Shown piece by piece: positions 26,475 to 35,520 of a stretch of DNA of 64,000 nt (the stretch's first letter is position 1; the number at the start of each line of letters is the position of its first letter). The translations under genes and the position numbers were made by a program. The notes under the pieces are model-generated. The model did no database searches, was not told where the DNA came from, and saw only the letters and a program-made list of their open reading frames with translations. The stretch is taken from assembly GCF_000230895.2 (NCBI RefSeq), contig NC_016604.1, positions 930,001 to 994,000 of the forward strand. Direction: 5' to 3'. This stretch comes from Mycolicibacterium rhodesiae NBB3. Its GTDB lineage: Bacteria; Actinomycetota; Actinomycetes; Mycobacteriales; Mycobacteriaceae.

Positions 26475-27473
26475 ATGGGCAACCTGATCCGGGCCACGGC
26501 GATGTGGGGCTACCACGGGCTTGTACGCGAGCTCGGGGCAGACCCGGCGGCCTTTCTGGACCGTTTCGGCATCCCGTCGGGTACCGAGCGCGAGGAGGAC
26601 ACATTCATTCCTTTTGCGTCGTTCATCCGGGTACTCGAGGCCACGGCCCAAGAGCTGACGTGCCCCGACTTCGGGTTGCGCCTGTCAGGTCGCCAAGGCC
26701 TGCACATCATCGGACCCGTTGCGGTGATCGCGCGCAGCGCGTCGACGGTGCTCAGCGGCATCGAAGCCGTCGAGCGCTTCCTTTACGTTCATTCCCCCGC
26801 GCTGACGCTGACCGCCCGGCCGCGCGACGATGGCGGCGTCGAGTTCCTTTACGAAATGATTGAGCCGGGAGTTCCTTACATCCAGGGATACGAACTGAGC
26901 ATGGGCGTCGCCGCGCAAATCGTCCGCATGCTCGGCGGCCCGTCAGCGCGTCTGGACGCCGTTTCATTCCCGCACCCCCAGCAGGGCACCGACGCGGCCT
27001 ACCGTGACGCACTTGACTGCCCGGTGCACTTCGAACAGCCGTGCTCCTTCGAGCTCTCGGCCGAGCTGGCCGCGCGTCGCAACGAGAACGCCGACCCGCA
27101 GACCCATCGCATCGCCACCGAATACCTCGAGGCGACATACCTACCGGTGAGCGCGTCGCTGTCTGACCGGGTGGCCGAACTGGCACATCGACTGCTCCCC
27201 ACCGGGCAATGCTCCGTCGAAGCGATCGCGGACGAGCTCCACATGCATCCGCGAACACTGCAGCGGCGACTCGGTGACGAGGGTGCCCGGTGCCAAGACA
27301 TCATCGACCGCGAACGCCGAGCCCAGGCCGCGCGCTACCTCGCCGAACCTGACCTGCACCTTTCGCAGATCGCCGGTCTCCTCGGATATGCCGAGCAGAG
27401 CGCGTTGAACCGCTCGTGCCGACGCTGGTTCGACAAGACACCGAGGCAGTGCCGCGCGGGTGCGTTGGTGTAG
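26475..27473 (+). CDS. AraC-family transcriptional regulator
   Basis: This 332-residue regulator has an N-terminal arabinose-binding-type domain of the OruR/ArgR2 kind (about 15-200) and a C-terminal double helix-turn-helix (about 235-330: SVEAIADELHMHPRTLQRRL, HLSQIAGLLGYAEQSALNRS). AAGGGGGA precedes the ATG. It is divergent from the esterase gene, so that gene and itself are the most likely targets. Confidence 0.88.
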   Translation: MGNLIRATAMWGYHGLVRELGADPAAFLDRFGIPSGTEREEDTFIPFASFIRVLEATAQELTCPDFGLRLSGRQGLHIIGPVAVIARSASTVLSGIEAVERFLYVHSPALTLTARPRDDGGVEFLYEMIEPGVPYIQGYELSMGVAAQIVRMLGGPSARLDAVSFPHPQQGTDAAYRDALDCPVHFEQPCSFELSAELAARRNENADPQTHRIATEYLEATYLPVSASLSDRVAELAHRLLPTGQCSVEAIADELHMHPRTLQRRLGDEGARCQDIIDRERRAQAARYLAEPDLHLSQIAGLLGYAEQSALNRSCRRWFDKTPRQCRAGALV

Positions 27474-27633
27474 CGGCTCTACGGGGCCGCTATGCCCGAA
27501 ACACGGCCTGCGCAGAAGCTCCCAGGGTCTTGGTCTCTTTGATTTCGAAATAGTTTCGCCGTTCGGTGACGAGGGCACAGACCTAACGGACCCCGATGCC
27601 ACCAGCGATCAATTCTGACGGCAGCGGTCCCAG

Positions 27634-27697
27634 CGAAGCCCCCGAAGCGCCCGACGTCCAGCAGAGCGGCGTCGTCCTGTGAGCCTCGGGGGCTTCG
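27634..27697. terminator. 12-bp inverted repeat between convergent genes
   Basis: CGAAGCCCCCGA (27634-27645) pairs exactly with TCGGGGGCTTCG (27686-27697) across 40 bases. It lies between the AraC gene and the convergent flavoprotein gene and probably ends one or both transcripts. The surrounding 280 bases hold no gene I can support. Confidence 0.55.
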
Positions 27698-27755
27698 TCT
27701 GTCAGTGTGGACCACCCCACTGACAAGTCCCTGTGGCTGATCTCGCGCTGAGACG

Positions 27756-28964
27756 TCAGAGTCGGCCTTTGAGGATGAGATTCCAGTACATCTGCGGCAG
27801 GCCGTAGCGGTCGAACGCCCACGCCGACCAACGTGGTTTGAGTGGATCGACGAACGACGGCATCGAACTGCTCAGCGCGCCCGTCCGGTCGAACTCACCG
27901 AACATCAGCCGGTTTCTGTCGGTCGCGATCGGCGCGACCGTATAGCCGTCGTACTCCTTGAGTCCACGACCGCTGCGCGCCGCCATCAGGTTGTCCACCA
28001 GGATCGCGGACTGGCGTCGTATCGCGCCGCCCGACGGATCCGTGCCGACGTTCGCTGCGTCACCCAGCGCCCACACATTGTCGTGAACCCGATGCCGGAA
28101 CGTCTTCGGGTCGATGTCGACCACTCCGTGTGCGCCCCTGTCGGCCAGACCCGACTCCTCGACCCATCGCGGCCCGCGAAACGGCGGTACCAGATGCAAC
28201 AGGTCGTACGGCAGGTTCTGCTCGACACCGTCGCCCACACGGACCGTCAGTTTCTGCTCCGCAGGACGCACTCCGGTGACGGTGGCGCCGTTCAGTATTC
28301 GCACGCCGATCTCGTCGAGGTGACCCCGCAGCCGGTCGTCGATGTCCGCGACACCCAGCAGGTCCGGCCGGTCGACGACCAACGTGATGTCGACGTCATC
28401 GATTCGCTCCATCCGACTCCAGTACGCGGCAGCCAGGAACAGCGGCTTGAGCGTGGTACCTGTGCAACTCACCGGCGGCCGCGGCACCGTGAACACCGCA
28501 TGCCCCGCTTGCATGGACTCCACCAACTGCCAGGTCTTCTCGGCGTGGTCGAGGTAGTTGCTCGCCACCGCGTCGGTGTCGAGCACGGTGTACACGTCGG
28601 CCAGCTCGTCCTCGTCGGGCACGAGGCCGGGTGCGAGGACGAGGTCGGTGTACCTGTAGACGCGGCCACTGCGGCATCGGACCGTTTGCGTCTCGGGAGC
28701 CACGCCGACGGCGGAGTCCTGCAGCCACCTGCATCCGTCCGGTGTCACCGACGCTTGCGTGCGTTCGGCGCTGCTGCGCGACGCCTGACCACCGCCGACG
28801 TACGACAGCAGCGGCCGATAGGTGTGCACCGCAAGCGGTTCCACCACCCCGACGCTGACGACTCCGCGCCGCAGCAGTCGCGCCGCCACGCTGAGTCCCG
28901 CGTTGCCGCCACCGACGACGAGAACGTCGAACGAGTCCTCGTCGTACTCCGGCGTGACATCCAT
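27756..28964 (-). CDS. FAD-dependent oxidoreductase, sulfide:quinone reductase-like
   Basis: This 402-residue protein has an FAD-binding Rossmann motif VVGGGNAGLSVAARL and the second dinucleotide region with ALGDAAN near the C-terminus. The segment PVSCTGTTLKPLFLA matches the active-site cysteine region of type II sulfide:quinone oxidoreductases. Other redox cysteines of classical SQRs are less obvious, so a general NDH-2/SQR-type role at the membrane is the safe call. It stands alone, divergent from the next gene. Confidence 0.78.
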   Translation of the reverse strand: MDVTPEYDEDSFDVLVVGGGNAGLSVAARLLRRGVVSVGVVEPLAVHTYRPLLSYVGGGQASRSSAERTQASVTPDGCRWLQDSAVGVAPETQTVRCRSGRVYRYTDLVLAPGLVPDEDELADVYTVLDTDAVASNYLDHAEKTWQLVESMQAGHAVFTVPRPPVSCTGTTLKPLFLAAAYWSRMERIDDVDITLVVDRPDLLGVADIDDRLRGHLDEIGVRILNGATVTGVRPAEQKLTVRVGDGVEQNLPYDLLHLVPPFRGPRWVEESGLADRGAHGVVDIDPKTFRHRVHDNVWALGDAANVGTDPSGGAIRRQSAILVDNLMAARSGRGLKEYDGYTVAPIATDRNRLMFGEFDRTGALSSSMPSFVDPLKPRWSAWAFDRYGLPQMYWNLILKGRL

Positions 28965-29027
28965 GAATGAGCACTACCCGCTTCGGCGCCCGCCAATCCG
29001 CGGAAAATGTGACGGCCTCGGCGTCGG

Positions 29028-29681
29028 GTGCGAGTGCACACTGTGTTCGTGGTTCGCACGGGAGCGCGCGCGAAGGCGCTGGAGGTCCTGATGGTCCAGG
29101 CCGGTTTCCATGTGGCAGCCGCTGGTCCGCCGGCACCCCGGATCGATGCCTTCGACGAGCGGGCCCGCGACAGAGTGTCCGAGTTGTTCGGCGCCTTGAG
29201 CGAGCAGACGCCTGTGCCGCCGTTGCGGCCCGGGGCGTGGGACCTCGCCTTCGCGGACGGACTAGTGGTGGAACTCGATGAGGAGTTGCACTTCAACCGC
29301 TATCGGGCGCGAACACTCCAACTTTCCTGGGCTAGCGACTTGCCGTGGCATGACACCTATCTCGTGCACTGTCGGGAGCGAGAACCCGAGTGCCTCGCGG
29401 CCGGACGGTGGGGCAAGCGATGGACGAACCCGTCGTCCGAGTCGATGTTCGGGGCATCCGGTAGACCCGGGATGCTCGACGGGACCGGATCGCCTCGGTG
29501 GAAGCAGCGTGCTCTATACGACGGGATGAAGGACGTCATGGCGCTGCACTCGGCGACACTGCGGCTGTGCCGGTTGTCGGTGTGGGACCAGATCGGTGGC
29601 GTGAGCCTTGGCGACGTCCTCGCCGGAGCGGAACTCGAACCCGCTGAGCTCTCGCAATTGGTCGCGCGACGGACAATTTGA
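29028..29681 (+). CDS. Conserved hypothetical protein (DUF7255-like)
   Basis: This 217-residue protein is not confidently recognised. The segment WDLAFADGLVVELDEELHFNRY has the look of a PD-(D/E)XK-type or similar nuclease strand (D...E-x-D), followed by RWGKRWTNPSSE. The rest is helical. The start GTG 29028 is 63 bp from the divergent flavoprotein. A nuclease-like fold is a guess only. Confidence 0.5.
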   Translation: MRVHTVFVVRTGARAKALEVLMVQAGFHVAAAGPPAPRIDAFDERARDRVSELFGALSEQTPVPPLRPGAWDLAFADGLVVELDEELHFNRYRARTLQLSWASDLPWHDTYLVHCREREPECLAAGRWGKRWTNPSSESMFGASGRPGMLDGTGSPRWKQRALYDGMKDVMALHSATLRLCRLSVWDQIGGVSLGDVLAGAELEPAELSQLVARRTI

Positions 29682-29689
29682 TTGCATGC

Positions 29690-29707
29690 CGTCATCAATT
29701 GATGACG
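29690..29707. promoter_or_regulatory. 18-bp perfect palindrome CGTCATCAATTGATGACG
   Basis: This palindrome shares its 16-bp core with the one at 17513-17530. It lies 8 bp after the DUF7255-like gene and 110 bp before the MFS gene, where it could act as an operator. The two occurrences are 12 kb apart. Confidence 0.7.
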
Positions 29708-29817
29708 CGATCAGACCGACACAGACGACGCAGAAGGGAAGATGACGGCCACGCCGTCCATTGGCAAACGATCTGAATCGTCCCGCTGAGCACCGGCGCG
29801 GCCATTAGCATCCACTC

Positions 29818-31344
29818 GTGTCGACAGATCTGCCCGCTGAAACCGGCGATCGCCACGTATCGGGGCTCGCCGCCGCGATGACGGTGGCCGCCATGGGCAT
29901 CGGTTACGGAATCGCCATCGGCGACCCGACCACGCTCTCGGCCAACCTGCAGGTCGTGTCGACAGGTCTGCACATCACCGGCAGCACGCCCTCCTTCGTC
30001 GCCAGCCTGGCCACGCTGACCATGGCCGCGACTGTGCTCAGCGCCGGCGCGCTCGGTGATCTCTACGGCATGCGCCGCCTGTACCTCCTGGGCATGTCGG
30101 GCGTGATCGTGTTCAGCGCGCTCGCCGCGGCGGCGCCGGCAGCGGCGTTCCTGATGATCGCTCGCGCCGGCGTTGGCATCGCGTTCGCATTCCTGATCGG
30201 TTTGTCACTTGCGATCACCAATGCGGTGTTCCCGCCGCGAAGACGGGCCGCGGCGATCGCAGCCTATTTCGGCGTGGGATACGCCATCGCCACGCCGATG
30301 CCCGCGATCAGTGGTGCCTTGGGACACGCGATCAACTGGCGCGCATGCTTTTTCGTGGTGCCGCTCGTCGCGGTCCTCGGACTGTTGATCACGTGGCGAT
30401 TCGTGCCCGAAACACCCCGCGCCACCCGACGCCTCGATCTGCCCGGCCTGTTCCTGTTCGCTGTTGCGTTGCTAGGCCTGATCTTCGGCGCTTCCCGGAT
30501 GGAGACCGGCATAGATCTCACCGGTCTCGTCTCCGTCGGAATCGGCATCGTGGCGGGCGTCGGGTTCGTGATGCGAGAGTTGCACACCCCCTATCCGGCG
30601 CTGGACATGCGGGTGTTTCGCTCCGGCCGGTTCAACGCGGCGGTGACCGCTGGAGTCATGTTCAACATCGTGCTCGGCGGGTCCATGGTGCTGCTGGCCT
30701 TCTACCTCGTGACGATCCGCAAGGAATCCCACGAACTGTTCGGCTTCCTGCTCATCCCCGCCACACTGATGGCCGCCCTCGCCGCCACCTCCGCGGGACC
30801 GGCCACGAACAAGTTCGGTCCCCGCACGGTGATGATCACCGGACTTCTCACCATGCTGGCCGGCCTGCTCGTGCTGAGATTCTTCGACCTGAACACCGGC
30901 CGCACAGTCGTTTTCGTCACTACGGCTCTGCTCGTCGTCGGCGGTGCGCTCGTCACTACCCCGCAGGCGACGATCATGATGAGTAGCGCGCCCGACGATC
31001 TCGGCGGCGCGGTATCGGCGGTCAAGAGCGCGCTCAACGAGGGCGGCTACTCACTCGGCCCGGCGCTGTTCGCGCTCATCGGAATCAACCTCTTCCTCAC
31101 CGACAGCGTGCACGACCTGTCCCACTCCGGCATCAGCCGCACGGAAACGCGCGAAGCGTTGATGACCGCGCATGGTGGCCAGCAGGCCCACCTCGTCAAT
31201 CCCGAGCAAGCGCGCCTGGTGGTGGAACAGGCGCCGCACAATGCGATCGACGCGATTCACACGCTCAGTATGGTGATGGCCGTCGGCCCGATTGTGGCGA
31301 TCATCCTGGCGCTCTGGCTCATCAAGCCGACCGTCAAATCGTGA
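29818..31344 (+). CDS. MFS drug-type efflux transporter (DHA2-like, 14 helices)
   Basis: This 508-residue inner-membrane protein has about 14 hydrophobic helices and the MFS motif GDLYGMRRLYLLG after helix 2. It matches the DHA2 (EmrB/QacA-like) H+-antiporter group. The start is GTG 29818 with a long leader. The palindrome at 29690 and the spacing suggest it is regulated singly. Confidence 0.85.
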   Translation: MSTDLPAETGDRHVSGLAAAMTVAAMGIGYGIAIGDPTTLSANLQVVSTGLHITGSTPSFVASLATLTMAATVLSAGALGDLYGMRRLYLLGMSGVIVFSALAAAAPAAAFLMIARAGVGIAFAFLIGLSLAITNAVFPPRRRAAAIAAYFGVGYAIATPMPAISGALGHAINWRACFFVVPLVAVLGLLITWRFVPETPRATRRLDLPGLFLFAVALLGLIFGASRMETGIDLTGLVSVGIGIVAGVGFVMRELHTPYPALDMRVFRSGRFNAAVTAGVMFNIVLGGSMVLLAFYLVTIRKESHELFGFLLIPATLMAALAATSAGPATNKFGPRTVMITGLLTMLAGLLVLRFFDLNTGRTVVFVTTALLVVGGALVTTPQATIMMSSAPDDLGGAVSAVKSALNEGGYSLGPALFALIGINLFLTDSVHDLSHSGISRTETREALMTAHGGQQAHLVNPEQARLVVEQAPHNAIDAIHTLSMVMAVGPIVAIILALWLIKPTVKS

Positions 31345-31401
31345 TCGCCCGTCCGCCGAGCGTACGCGTACTGAGGGGAAGGGCCGCATCGCTTCGCGAC
31401 C

Positions 31402-32451
31402 TCACGCGCTTGGCGTGACCAACGCGAACAGTCGCTCCAGCGTCGCCAACTGCTGCTCATAGTCGCCGTCCAGTTTGGTCAACAGCGTGGTGATGCCGAC
31501 CGCCCGATACGTCTCGAGTCGCTCCGCGATACCCGCCTGCGTACCAACGAGATTCGTCAACCGCCCGAGGTCGATCGGCACCGCAGCTCGGGCTTCCTCG
31601 CGCCTCCCGCTCTGCCAGAGCTGCGCGACTCTGCTGACGTCATTCCCATACCCGAGCCTGCTGAACGCATCGTTGTAGAAGTTGCGACCGCCCGCACCCA
31701 TCGCGCCGATCGTGAAGGCATACCCGTCTGCATGCTTGCGCGCGGCGGCGTCGGCGGCCGCCTCGTCGTCATGAATCTCGACCGCCACCGGCGCGACAAG
31801 ATCCAGATCCGCCAGCGTGCGCCCCGCTGCCTCCGCGCCCTCACGCAACGGACCCAGCACCACCTCCGCGGCCTCCGGGATGAACGCGTTGCCCAACCAC
31901 CCGTCCGCCGTCTCACCGGTCAGCCGCAGATTCCGCGGACCCATCGCCGCCACGTACACCGGCACGTGCTGCGGCCGCACCATCGGTCGAAGCGCCGCGC
32001 CGCTGCTGTCCGGCAGCGGCAACGGATAGATCTCGCCGTCATGTTCGAGCCGATCGCCGCGGCTGACGATGCGGACAATCTCGATCGTCTCCCGCGTAGT
32101 CTCGACCGGCTTGCGGAACCGGACGCCGTGCCAACCCTCCATCACCCGCGGGCCTGACGTCCCGATGCCCAGCACGAACCTGCCACCGGACAGCTCTTGC
32201 AGACTCAGCGCCGACGTCGCCAGCAGCGCCGGACTGCGCGAGCCAAGCTGCACCACGAACGTTCCCAGCTTGATAGTCGACGTTGTGGCCGCGATGTACG
32301 CCAGCCCGGTCAGCGCGTCGTAGCCCCACACCTCCGGCACCCACAACGAATCGACGCCGATCCGCTCGGCCGCGACGGCGAAATCCACCGCGCCCGACAG
32401 CCGGGGCTCGATCATCGTCCCGATCTTCACCCGCCCTGCCTTCCTTGGCAT
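31402..32451 (-). CDS. LLM-class F420-dependent oxidoreductase
   Basis: This 349-residue TIM-barrel protein has the luciferase-like monooxygenase pattern (VAAERIGVDSLWVPEVWGYDAL; STIKLGTFVVQLGSRSP; LGIGTSGPRVMEGWHGVRF). Mycobacterial members use F420 as hydride carrier. The start lies only 9 bp from the start of the divergent SRPBCC gene, so promoters must lie inside the opposing genes or mRNAs are leaderless. Confidence 0.87.
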   Translation of the reverse strand: MPRKAGRVKIGTMIEPRLSGAVDFAVAAERIGVDSLWVPEVWGYDALTGLAYIAATTSTIKLGTFVVQLGSRSPALLATSALSLQELSGGRFVLGIGTSGPRVMEGWHGVRFRKPVETTRETIEIVRIVSRGDRLEHDGEIYPLPLPDSSGAALRPMVRPQHVPVYVAAMGPRNLRLTGETADGWLGNAFIPEAAEVVLGPLREGAEAAGRTLADLDLVAPVAVEIHDDEAAADAAARKHADGYAFTIGAMGAGGRNFYNDAFSRLGYGNDVSRVAQLWQSGRREEARAAVPIDLGRLTNLVGTQAGIAERLETYRAVGITTLLTKLDGDYEQQLATLERLFALVTPSA

Positions 32452-32460
32452 GCTGCAACT

Positions 32461-32952
32461 GTGCGCTACCGCGATCAGCCCACCATAGAAGTCACCCAGC
32501 GGGTCCGCTGCGATGTGGCCACCGCTTGGGCTCAGGTCACCGACATCGCCCTATCCGCGCGGTGCTCCGCAGAACTGCAAACCGTCCAATGGGTTGACGG
32601 CGCAGACGGGGTCCGCGTCGGCGCCCGTTTCCGTGGCCGCAACCGACACGACGCGTTCGGGGAATGGGAGACGGTGTGCGAAGTCGTCGAGGTCGAAGAT
32701 GAGCGCCGCTGGGTGTGGAATGTCCTGGCGGCGGACGGAATTGCGGCGACGTGGGGGTTCGAGGTCGAACCCGCCAGCGACGGCGTGCTCATCCGCCAGT
32801 GGGGTCGGATGGGGCCGGGGACGTCCGGACTGAGCGTCGGCATCGCGGCTCAACCCGACAAAGAGGCGCGCATCGTCGCGCGCCGCCTGACCGAGTGGCA
32901 ACAGAACATGCAGGCCAACCTTGACTGGATCCGGTCGCAGGTCGAGACCTGA
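32461..32952 (+). CDS. SRPBCC (START/polyketide cyclase-like) protein
   Basis: This 163-residue protein has the SRPBCC pattern: VTQRVRCDVATAWAQVTDIA at the start, a curved sheet, and a long C-terminal helix (ARRLTEWQQNMQANLDWIRS). It should bind a hydrophobic ligand. The start is GTG 32461; longer in-frame starts would overlap the LLM gene. It is convergent with the acetyltransferase gene. Confidence 0.82.
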   Translation: MRYRDQPTIEVTQRVRCDVATAWAQVTDIALSARCSAELQTVQWVDGADGVRVGARFRGRNRHDAFGEWETVCEVVEVEDERRWVWNVLAADGIAATWGFEVEPASDGVLIRQWGRMGPGTSGLSVGIAAQPDKEARIVARRLTEWQQNMQANLDWIRSQVET

Positions 32953-32957
32953 GAGTC

Positions 32958-33620
32958 CTAACCGGGGGCGGCGGGCGTACGGACAACCATCGGCACGGCG
33001 GGGAAATAGCCCGCCATCTCCGAGCGCGCTTTGCGCAGGGCCGCCGTACCGTAGCCGTGCTTACGGTGATCGGGATGAATCCAGATTCGGACGTTCACCT
33101 CTCCGTCGACCAGCTCGCCGAACACCATTCCGACTGTCTGCGTGCCGATTTCGGCAACAAACCACACCGCATCCTCGTCGTGGATCCGTCCGAGAGCTGA
33201 GCGAATCTCCTCGTCGAGACTGCCTGCGGGCCCGCCCGACCCATCACCGGTGGCCCCGACGTCTGCCGTTCGCACTCCGAAGAGGTCTCGATCGACCCTG
33301 CCGGAGAACGGCCGCAGCACGAGGTGTTGTCCAGAACTCTCCGGCCGCTCGATCAGGGTGAAGGTGAGCTGACTGTTGAGGTCGTCCAGCTCGGACTTGA
33401 TTCGCTGGCGCGCATCCTTGGTGAGCTGGTGCAGAGGCATCCCCACTACCGCTGCGGCGGCCGTCGACGTGGCGCCGAGCAATGCGGCGACCGCGTCGAT
33501 CGCCGCTTCCTGGTTGTCGGAATCCACGATCGCATCGAGCACTTCGTGCCGGCGGTCCAGCGCGGTGATCAGCGCGTCGGTGATCTCGCGGCGTGCAGCG
33601 GCACGGTCGTGGTCTGCCAT
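32958..33620 (-). CDS. GNAT acetyltransferase with GyrA-like N-terminal coiled-coil
   Basis: This 220-residue protein has two parts. The C-terminal 90 residues form a GNAT acetyltransferase (VWFVAEIGTQTVGMVFGEL, VRIWIHPDHRKHGYGTAALR). The first 80 residues resemble the C-gate/coiled-coil segment of GyrA/ParC: REITDALITALDRRHEVLDAI, AVVGMPLHQLTKDARQRI and ELDDL, corresponding to the GyrA pattern ending in LDMxLxRLTxxExxKI. The substrate is unknown. The ATG at 33620 fits both domains. Confidence 0.75.
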   Translation of the reverse strand: MADHDRAAARREITDALITALDRRHEVLDAIVDSDNQEAAIDAVAALLGATSTAAAAVVGMPLHQLTKDARQRIKSELDDLNSQLTFTLIERPESSGQHLVLRPFSGRVDRDLFGVRTADVGATGDGSGGPAGSLDEEIRSALGRIHDEDAVWFVAEIGTQTVGMVFGELVDGEVNVRIWIHPDHRKHGYGTAALRKARSEMAGYFPAVPMVVRTPAAPG

Positions 33621-33699
33621 GGCGCCAAGGATAGGCCTCGGCCGGAGAACCCGCTGGCTGCACAGAGTGCCATGCACACGCTGAGCGTTCGCGCCGCCA

Positions 33700-34122
33700 T
33701 CAGTACGGCGTGACGACGGTCCCGTCAATCGAGACGTTCATGCCATGGCTGTTGCCTTTGCGGGACAGTCGCGTGCCCTCGATCGTCAACAGCAGGGTCC
33801 ATTTGTGGGAGTGATACGGCTGGCCATTGACGATGGTGATCTCGTTGCCGGTCCCGCCAAGAGGGGCCGCTTCCCAACTGAACTTGCCGCTGGAGTCCAC
33901 TGATGCGACAGGAGCGTCGACCGGGGCGCCGGCGAACCCTCCGGGAACCATCCGTTCGCAGGCGGCCTTCTCCGCGCTGACCACACACCGCACATTGCCT
34001 GCCGTTCGGTAGATGGTGTAGTCGGGGTTGTAGCCGTTCTGGTCCGCCGAGGCTGACGGGGTGATCCCCGCCGCCATGGCCATCCCCACCAAGCAGATGA
34101 CTGCAGCCGATTGTCGTCTCAT
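33700..34122 (-). CDS. Small secreted protein
   Basis: This 140-residue protein has a signal peptide (MRRQSAAVICLVGMAMAAG to SASA). The mature part has two cysteines (VRCVVS, AACERM) likely to form a disulfide, and a beta-rich C-terminus. It resembles small secreted mycobacterial proteins of unknown role. Confidence 0.7.
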   Translation of the reverse strand: MRRQSAAVICLVGMAMAAGITPSASADQNGYNPDYTIYRTAGNVRCVVSAEKAACERMVPGGFAGAPVDAPVASVDSSGKFSWEAAPLGGTGNEITIVNGQPYHSHKWTLLLTIEGTRLSRKGNSHGMNVSIDGTVVTPY

Positions 34123-34278
34123 GAAATCCCCTTTGCCGAGCAGGCGGCCCCTAGGGGATTGTGCGCCTTCCTACGTCCGCCCATACGCGCTTTGCCAACG
34201 TGCGCATATCGAACGTCATCCGCGGGCCGTTCGGCTCCGAATACGTTATGAAGATTTCGTCCGGGAGGAGACCCGTCG

Positions 34279-35055
34279 TTGACCGTTGCACAGACCAGCA
34301 GGAACGGACCGTCGGTGAAGACGTGGCGCTGGATCGCCGCCGCCTTGGCGTTGACCCAGCTCGCGGCACCTCTCATCGCGAGCACGCTGGCAGGCGACTT
34401 CCTCAAGTCCGGCGCGACGAACCAGGCACTCATCACTCCGGCGGGCTATGCGTTCAGCCTGTGGGGCTTGATCACGGTGCTGAGCGCGGGAACGGCGCTA
34501 GCAGTGTTGCGCTACGGGTTGGGCTCGTGGTGGGAGGCGAGTGTCCTGATCGACGCCAGCGTGGTGTTCGTCGGATTCAGCGTATGGCTGCTGGTGGCCG
34601 CGCAGGATTGGCTGTGGGTCAGCGTCGCGGTGTTCGCGGTGATGGTGTCGGCACTCATCCACATCATGCGATTGCTGGTGCGACGTCGTCACGACATGAC
34701 GTGTCCGTCATGGGTGGCAGTGCTGGCCACGATCACGTTCGGTCTCTACCTGGGGTGGAGCAGCATCGCCGTGTTCGCGAATGTCGCCGCGGCACTGATC
34801 GCGAGCGGCGTCTCAGCGTCGGCGCCCGGATGGCAGTTCGCGGTGCTGGTTGCCGCCGTCGCGGCCGCGGTGGCCCTGACGACCATGCTGCGCGGGACAC
34901 CCGGCTACGCGGCCGGCGTGGTGTGGGCACTCGTCGCGATCGCGATCGGTGCGCACAACCGGGGCAGCGCGTTCCTGTCGACGACGGCCGTGGTGGCCGT
35001 GGTGCTGGTCGTCGCGGCAACCGTCGCGGCGACGCGACGTCGTCCCATTCGGTGA
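34279..35055 (+). CDS. Tryptophan-rich multi-helix membrane protein (TspO-like)
   Basis: This 258-residue protein has about seven membrane helices. ITPAGYAFSLWGLI and FGLYLGWSSIAVFANVAA resemble tryptophan-rich sensory/TspO-related membrane proteins. The TTG start at 34279 is supported by a strong GGAGGAG at 34264-34270. The ligand is unknown. It converges on the PPOX gene with 3 bp between stops. Confidence 0.7.
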   Translation: MTVAQTSRNGPSVKTWRWIAAALALTQLAAPLIASTLAGDFLKSGATNQALITPAGYAFSLWGLITVLSAGTALAVLRYGLGSWWEASVLIDASVVFVGFSVWLLVAAQDWLWVSVAVFAVMVSALIHIMRLLVRRRHDMTCPSWVAVLATITFGLYLGWSSIAVFANVAAALIASGVSASAPGWQFAVLVAAVAAAVALTTMLRGTPGYAAGVVWALVAIAIGAHNRGSAFLSTTAVVAVVLVVAATVAATRRRPIR

Positions 35056-35058
35056 CTG

Positions 35059-35478
35059 CTACTCGTCGGAGTAGTCGAAACTCAGCCACCGCTTCGGCCG
35101 CATCCGGATGACGATCGACGTCTCCGTGAGGTTCGCGTCGGTGAACTGGTTGCCCGCCTCGTCGCCGAGGTACCGGATCGCGAGGTGGCGCACATCGGCG
35201 TCCGCCGCAGGGCCGATGTCGGTGACGTCACCCTCTGCGGTGACATACCTGTACGGGGGCGCCTCGTCCTGGGCGGTGATGGAGAACCGACCGGCGTCGC
35301 GAATCAGCCGATGCTTGAGCGAGTCGGACTCCGTCCACAGGAGCACATCACCGCCAGGCTCGTAGCCATACCAGATGGGCACGCTCAGCGGGGCGCGGTC
35401 AGCTCGCTCCACCGCGATCACGCCAACGTGCACATCGGACAGAAACTTCTCTCGGTCGTCACTGCTCATCTTGGCCAT
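35059..35478 (-). CDS. Pyridoxamine 5'-phosphate oxidase-fold protein
   Basis: This 139-residue split-barrel protein matches PPOX-type flavin or F420 proteins (VHVGVIAVERADRAPLSVPIWY, RFSITAQDEAPPYRYVTAEG). It probably binds FMN or F420 and acts on a small molecule. Starts at Met1 or Met4 are equivalent. Confidence 0.83.
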   Translation of the reverse strand: MAKMSSDDREKFLSDVHVGVIAVERADRAPLSVPIWYGYEPGGDVLLWTESDSLKHRLIRDAGRFSITAQDEAPPYRYVTAEGDVTDIGPAADADVRHLAIRYLGDEAGNQFTDANLTETSIVIRMRPKRWLSFDYSDE

Positions 35479-35520
35479 GCACGGGGCAACCGTGTCCCGC
35501 GCGAGCGCATTCCCCGACCG

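Noticed and set aside
29040..29681. Calling the hypothetical gene a restriction nuclease
   Set aside because: Only one strand-like segment (VVELDEELHF) hints at a nuclease; no full catalytic core can be defined.
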